In this document: one piece after another, positions 28,200 to 31,977 of the stretch | How positions within the stretch are numbered: position 1 is the first letter of the stretch | How the letters are laid out: each line of letters opens with the position of its first letter | Source: an uncultured Lachnospiraceae bacterium | GTDB taxonomy: Bacteria > Bacillota > Clostridia > Lachnospirales > Lachnospiraceae | DNA length: 31,977 nucleotides | Assembly (NCBI GenBank): GCA_945834545.1 | Contig: CAMAHO010000004.1 | Location: 1 to 31,977 of the forward strand | Reading direction: 5' to 3' | Program-made: the position numbers and the translations under genes | The notes under the pieces: model-generated | Told to the model about the DNA's origin: nothing | The model's database searches: none | What the model saw: only the letters and a program-made list of their open reading frames with translations

Positions 28200-30256
28200 T
28201 GGCAGAAAAGAGCAGAGTTACAATCATAGACGGGAAGAGTACTCTCTGGATAGAACCCTGGGGGCGGGACAGCCTGCGAATCCGTATGACCAAGGAAGCC
28301 CATATGGACCCCAATGACTGGGCACTGACGGAGGAAGTGGAAGCTTGTGAGCTTGAGATATTAGAGGAGGAGCTGGATACCACAGACCCATGGTATCAGC
28401 CAGAGGAATGGACCAAGTATCATCAGACCGGGAAACAGTATACCCTTCGGAACGGAAAGATTACCTGTGTGATTAACACGGAGGGCTGGCTTAGCTTTTA
28501 CAACCAGAAGGGGGAATTACTCACTAAGGAGTATTGGCGCAACAGAAATCGGATTAACCGATATTGCGTGCCCCTGCGAATAGATGCCAGAGAATTAAAG
28601 CCTATTCCGGGAACTTCGGATTACGAATTGACAGCCAGGTTTGAGGCCTTTGAGGGGGAGAAAATCTTTGGTATGGGGCAGTATCAGGAGAAAAACCTGG
28701 ATAAAAAGGGTGCCTGCCTGGAGCTTGCTCACAGAAACAGTCAGGCCAGCGTACCGTTTCTGATTTCCAGCAGAGGCTATGGGTTTTTCTGGAATAATCC
28801 TGCTATCGGTACAGCCACCTTTGCCACCAACAAAACGGAATGGTATGCCAGAAGTACCAAGAAATTGGATTATTTTATCACGGCAGGAGATACGCCCTTT
28901 GCCATAGAAGAAAACTACTCCGCGGCCACCGGCAGAACGCCCATGATGCCTGAGTATGGCCTGGGATACTGGCAGTGTAAGCTAAGATACAGAACCCAGG
29001 AGGAGCTGCTTGCAGTTGCAAGAGAGCACAAAAGACGAGGGCTTCCCATGGATGCCATTGTGGTGGATTTCTTCCATTGGACAAGACAGGGAGAATTTCG
29101 TTTCGAGCCCAGAGATTGGCCGGATCCTGAGGCTATGGTAAAGGAATTAAAGGCGCTTGGAATTGAGACAGTGGTCTCCGTATGGCCCACCATCGATGAG
29201 CAAAGCTGCAATTTTGGGAAGATGGCAGAGCAGGGCTATCTGGTGGCTCCGGACAGAGGGCAGCCACATCATATGACCTGGATGGGAAATACGGTTTTTT
29301 ATGATGCCACCCATCCCGGCGCCCAGAAATTTGTCTGGGAGGAATGTAAAAAGAATTACTACAAATATGGCATACGCTGCTTTTGGTTAGACGAGGCAGA
29401 ACCGGAATATGGACCCTATGATTTTGACAATTACCGTTACTATGCAGGACCGGCTCTTCAGTGCTCTAATGTATACCCGGTAGGATATGCCAAGGGCTTC
29501 TATGACGGCTTGAAAGCAGAGGGAGAGACCCAGATTCTAAGTCTGGTGCGCTGTGCTTGGGCAGGAAGCCAGAAGTACGGTGTGCTCACCTGGTCAGGGG
29601 ATATCTATTCTTCCTTCCAGTCTATGAGAGAACAGCTGCAGGCAGGCCTCAATATGTGCGTAGCAGGGATTCCCTGGTGGACCAGTGATATCGGCGGATT
29701 CCTGGGAGGAGATATTTCGGACCCTGCATTTAAGGAGCTTTTGGTACGGTGGTTTGCTTTCGGAGCCTTTTGCCCGGTATTTCGTATGCATGGTGAGCGC
29801 TCCCCCTGGTATGAAAGAGAGCAGGAATTCATAAACGGTGTTCGTCAACTGACCTCCGGCCAGGACAATGAGGTCTGGAGTTTCGGTGAAGAGAACTACG
29901 AGATTCTTACCAAGTATTTATTTATCCGGGAGAGACTTCTCCCTTATATCAGAGAGTGCATGAGGCAGGCCAGCGAAACAGGTGCCCCTGTGATGAGACC
30001 GCTGTTCTTTGATTTTTCTGAGGACAAGGAGGCCTGGAATGTGGAGGATGCCTATATGTTCGGACCGGACCTGCTGGTGGCACCGGTGATGGAAGCCGGA
30101 GCGATAGAAAGAGAGGTCTATCTGCCTGATGGATGCAGCTGGACAGATGCCAACACCAAGCAGGTGTACGAGGGCGGACAGCGTGTAACGGTACCGGCAC
30201 CGCTGGACATTATTCCGGTGTTTGTAAGGGAAGGAAAAGAGTATTCCATTTATTAA
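28190..30256 (+). CDS. glycoside hydrolase family 31 (alpha-xylosidase type)
   Basis: GH31 retaining enzymes remove alpha-linked xylose or glucose from non-reducing ends. An N-terminal beta-sandwich (about 1-240) precedes the barrel. The nucleophile is Asp401 in FWLDEAEPE, the WLD-x2-EPE form typical of alpha-xylosidases rather than alpha-glucosidases; the acid/base is Asp471 in TWSGDI. The pairing with GH74 supports removal of xylose from xyloglucan oligosaccharides. The 688-residue length is normal; no signal peptide. The ATG at 28190 has GGAGG about 10 nt upstream and overlaps the GH74 stop by 10 nt. No terminator is seen before the tig promoter. Alpha-glucosidase activity is the main alternative. 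Confidence 0.9.
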   Translation: MAVMAEKSRVTIIDGKSTLWIEPWGRDSLRIRMTKEAHMDPNDWALTEEVEACELEILEEELDTTDPWYQPEEWTKYHQTGKQYTLRNGKITCVINTEGWLSFYNQKGELLTKEYWRNRNRINRYCVPLRIDARELKPIPGTSDYELTARFEAFEGEKIFGMGQYQEKNLDKKGACLELAHRNSQASVPFLISSRGYGFFWNNPAIGTATFATNKTEWYARSTKKLDYFITAGDTPFAIEENYSAATGRTPMMPEYGLGYWQCKLRYRTQEELLAVAREHKRRGLPMDAIVVDFFHWTRQGEFRFEPRDWPDPEAMVKELKALGIETVVSVWPTIDEQSCNFGKMAEQGYLVAPDRGQPHHMTWMGNTVFYDATHPGAQKFVWEECKKNYYKYGIRCFWLDEAEPEYGPYDFDNYRYYAGPALQCSNVYPVGYAKGFYDGLKAEGETQILSLVRCAWAGSQKYGVLTWSGDIYSSFQSMREQLQAGLNMCVAGIPWWTSDIGGFLGGDISDPAFKELLVRWFAFGAFCPVFRMHGERSPWYEREQEFINGVRQLTSGQDNEVWSFGEENYEILTKYLFIRERLLPYIRECMRQASETGAPVMRPLFFDFSEDKEAWNVEDAYMFGPDLLVAPVMEAGAIEREVYLPDGCSWTDANTKQVYEGGQRVTVPAPLDIIPVFVREGKEYSIY

Positions 30257-30263
30257 ATTTTCG

Positions 30264-30292
30264 TTGTAATTTTTTGACATTAGTGCTATAAT
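30264..30292 (+). promoter_or_regulatory. extended -10 promoter for tig
   Basis: TTGTAA (30264-30269), 17 nt and TATAAT (30287-30292) preceded by TGC. The predicted start near 30299 gives a leader of about 45 nt. A TTGACA at 30274 lies only 7 nt before the same -10 and is not its partner. Confidence 0.7.
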
Positions 30293-30344
30293 TGGTAAAT
30301 GACTGTGATTATGTTTATGAATCCTAAGGAGGAAATACAAAAAA

Positions 30345-31700
30345 ATGAGTTTACAGGTAGAAAAGTTAGACCACAATATGGCAAAGCTTACTATCGAAGC
30401 TTCTGCTGAAGATTTTGAGAAGGCTTGTGAGAAGGCTTATTTAAAGAACAAGAATAAGATTACACTTCCCGGCTTCCGCAAGGGCAAGGCTCCCAGAAAG
30501 ATGATTGAGAAGATGTACGGTAAGGAAGTATTCTATGAGGATGCTGCCAATGAGCTTCTTCCTGAAGCCTATGAGAAGGCTCTTGCAGAGTGCGAGGAAG
30601 AAATCGTATCTTCCCCTAAGGTAGATATCGTACAAATCGGTGCCGGCCAGAGCTTTATCTTTACTGCAGAGGTGGCTTTGAAACCCGAGGTTACCTTAGG
30701 TAAGTATATGGGCGTTAAGATTGATAAGATTGATACCGAAGTGACAGATGCTGAGGTAGATGCTGAAATCGACAGAGTTCGTGAGCAGAATGCAAGAATT
30801 ACAACCATCGAGGACAGAGCTGTAAAGGATGGAGATATGACGGTTATCGACTTTGAAGGCTTTGTTGACGGCGTAGCCTTCGAAGGTGGTAAGGGTGAGG
30901 ATTATCCTTTGACCATCGGCTCCGGTTCCTTCATCCCCGGCTTTGAGGAGGCATTAATCGGTGCTAACTTAAACGAGAATGTAGATGTGAATGTCACCTT
31001 CCCTGAGGACTATCATGCTGCTGATTTGGCCGGAAAGCCTGCAGTATTTAAGTGTGTTGTGAAGGAAATCAAGGAGAAACAGCTTCCTGATTTGGATGAC
31101 GAGTTTGCATCTGAGGTTTCTGAGTTTGAAACTGTGGCAGAGTACAAGGAAGATGTGAAGAAGAATCTTGCAGACAAGAAGGCAAGAGATGCGAAGGCTG
31201 CTAAGGAAGAAGCTGTTGTGACAGCTATCATTGCAGATGCTAAGATGGATATCCCGGATGCAATGGTTGAGACAACCCAGAGGCAGATGCTGGATGAGTT
31301 TGCACAGAGAATGCAGGCACAGGGTCTTACCATGGAGCAGTATATGCAGTTTACCGGTGCAACTATGGAAGCTCTTTTAGAGCAGATTAAGCCTCAGGCA
31401 TTGGATAGAATTCAGTCCAGACTTTGTATGGAAGCTGTTGTTAAGGCTGAGAATATTGAAGTTACTGAGGAAGAGTTTGAAGAGGAACTCAAGGTAATGG
31501 CAGAGGCATACCAGATTGAAGTCGACAGAGCAAAGGAGCTTTTAGGCGAGAGCGGTGCCAAGTCTGTCAGAGAGGACATCGCAATTAAGAAGGCCGTTGC
31601 ACTCTGTACAGAGAATGCTAAGGAGGCAAAGCCCACCAAACCTCGTGCAAAGAAAGCAAAGGCAGAAGAACCTGCAGAGGAAACAGCTACAGAAGAATAA
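30345..31700 (+). CDS. tig: trigger factor chaperone
   Basis: Trigger factor binds the ribosome exit tunnel and holds nascent chains. The ribosome-binding signature GFRKGKAPR is at 43-51. A FKBP-type prolyl isomerase domain (about 155-245, with VIDFEGFVDG and FIPGFEEALIG) and the C-terminal substrate-holding helices follow. The protein ends in a Lys/Ala/Pro/Glu-rich, probably disordered tail of about 25 residues (KEAKPTKPRAKKAKAEE...), longer than in many homologues. AAGGAGG lies 12 nt before the ATG, slightly far. clpP follows, the usual tig-clpP-clpX order, but each gene has its own promoter and there is a terminator between them. Confidence 0.97.
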   Translation: MSLQVEKLDHNMAKLTIEASAEDFEKACEKAYLKNKNKITLPGFRKGKAPRKMIEKMYGKEVFYEDAANELLPEAYEKALAECEEEIVSSPKVDIVQIGAGQSFIFTAEVALKPEVTLGKYMGVKIDKIDTEVTDAEVDAEIDRVREQNARITTIEDRAVKDGDMTVIDFEGFVDGVAFEGGKGEDYPLTIGSGSFIPGFEEALIGANLNENVDVNVTFPEDYHAADLAGKPAVFKCVVKEIKEKQLPDLDDEFASEVSEFETVAEYKEDVKKNLADKKARDAKAAKEEAVVTAIIADAKMDIPDAMVETTQRQMLDEFAQRMQAQGLTMEQYMQFTGATMEALLEQIKPQALDRIQSRLCMEAVVKAENIEVTEEEFEEELKVMAEAYQIEVDRAKELLGESGAKSVREDIAIKKAVALCTENAKEAKPTKPRAKKAKAEEPAEETATEE

Positions 31701-31710
31701 GATACTTGCG

Positions 31711-31738
31711 AAAAGGTTGCAGGGATGCAACCTTTTTA
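31711..31738 (+). terminator. intrinsic terminator of tig
   Basis: AAAAGGTTGCA (31711-31721) pairs perfectly with TGCAACCTTTT (31726-31736) around GGGA, ending in a T tract. It lies just after the tig stop. Confidence 0.85.
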
Positions 31739-31775
31739 TTTCCCTTAATTTTTTCTAAAAATTGGAAAGCAGTTG

Positions 31776-31804
31776 TTGAAAAAGGAAACTTGATAGGGTA
31801 TGCT
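31776..31804 (+). promoter_or_regulatory. promoter for clpP
   Basis: TTGAAA (31776-31781), 17 nt and TATGCT (31799-31804). The gene start is about 58 nt further on. No CtsR-type heptad repeat (GGTCAAA) was seen nearby. Confidence 0.5.
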
Positions 31805-31862
31805 ATCATACAGGGGTCAGAATGCTCCTGCAGGATAATAAACAGAATGAGAGGACATGAAT

Positions 31863-31977
31863 ATGAGTTTAGTACCTTATGTCATTGAACAGACGAGTAA
31901 AGGAGAAAGGTCTTATGACATCTACTCCAGATTGTTAAAGGATAGAATTATTTTCTTGGGGGAGGAAGTGAATGAGA
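31863..31977 (+). CDS. clpP: ClpP protease, N-terminal part (cut by window end)
   Basis: The first 38 codons read MSLVPYVIEQTSKGERSYD and continue IYSRLLKDRIIFLGEEVNE, the highly conserved N-terminus of the ClpP serine protease, which with ClpX or ClpC degrades tagged and damaged proteins. GAGG (31851-31854) lies 8 nt before the ATG; an in-frame ATG at 31857 is too close to that site. The frame is open to the last base of the window, so the catalytic Ser-His-Asp lie outside. The position after tig is standard. Confidence 0.95.
   Translation, partial: MSLVPYVIEQTSKGERSYDIYSRLLKDRIIFLGEEVNE

Noticed and set aside
30274..30292. TTGACA followed by TATAAT before tig as a promoter pair
   Set aside because: They are separated by 7 nt only. 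TTGTAA at 30264 has the correct 17-nt spacing to the same -10.
31706..31888. 60-residue frame across the tig terminator and clpP start
   Set aside because: It runs through a terminator hairpin and a promoter and is out of frame with the clear ClpP N-terminus at 31863.

Overview
The window looks like a piece of a Clostridia chromosome, most likely from a spore-forming member of the Lachnospiraceae. This rests on the gene set (KtrAB-type potassium uptake, an alpha/beta-type small acid-soluble spore protein, bactofilin, the pyrH-frr-uppS-cdsA-dxr-rseP block, tig followed by clpP), on strong AGGAGG-type ribosome binding sites with some TTG starts, and on moderate GC with AGA-rich arginine codons. 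No tRNA, rRNA, CRISPR array, insertion sequence or phage gene was seen. Most of the window is ordinary core genome. The unusual material lies between genes and in a few accessory genes.

Layout. 1-1370: a conserved-looking protein of unknown function with a possible second internal start, then a terminator. 1381-1455: a perfect 33-bp-arm palindrome. 1477-3541: a promoter and a two-gene potassium uptake unit (ktrB, ktrA). 3571-5354: a small unknown protein, a NodB-type deacetylase and the tRNA methyltransferase TrmO, closely packed. 5363-8529 (minus strand): a terminator inside a long imperfect palindrome, a 95-residue unknown gene with its own promoter, and a class A penicillin-binding protein. 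8530-9009: no gene, but an array of short tandem units and hairpins upstream of the penicillin-binding protein. 9010-12779: a YigZ/IMPACT protein, the magnesium channel MgtE with a 118-nt leader, an AraC regulator, and an unusual two-domain protein (DUF1905-like plus C39-like cysteine peptidase). 12780-15024: groES-groEL without a visible CIRCE operator, a terminator, and a second perfect palindrome (48-bp arms). 15034-22301: a membrane-anchored deacetylase, bactofilin, then the UMP kinase, ribosome recycling, undecaprenyl diphosphate, CDP-diacylglycerol, MEP-pathway and site-2 protease genes. 22304-23343: a transaldolase-family gene and the spore protein gene. 23541-30256: one apparent operon encoding a lipoprotein binding protein, a fused permease-ATPase, a GH74 xyloglucanase and a GH31 alpha-xylosidase. 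30264-31977: tig and the start of clpP.

How the genes work together. KtrB and KtrA form one K+ uptake system. The 15-22 kb block links nucleotide supply and translation recycling to isoprenoid and phospholipid precursors needed for the envelope, alongside cell-wall enzymes (PBP, deacetylase). GH74 and GH31 lack signal peptides and together would degrade xyloglucan fragments in the cytoplasm. They are translationally coupled to an importer of a class not normally used for sugars, which is the most interesting gene association here. Within that importer the Walker A motif is scrambled by what looks like a compensating pair of one-base indels.

I did not find an obviously complete new defence or mobile system. 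The best candidates for something undescribed are the DUF1905/C39-like fusion, the family of long palindromes sharing a GGGAC edge, the hairpin array upstream of the PBP gene, and the leader ORF of mgtE.
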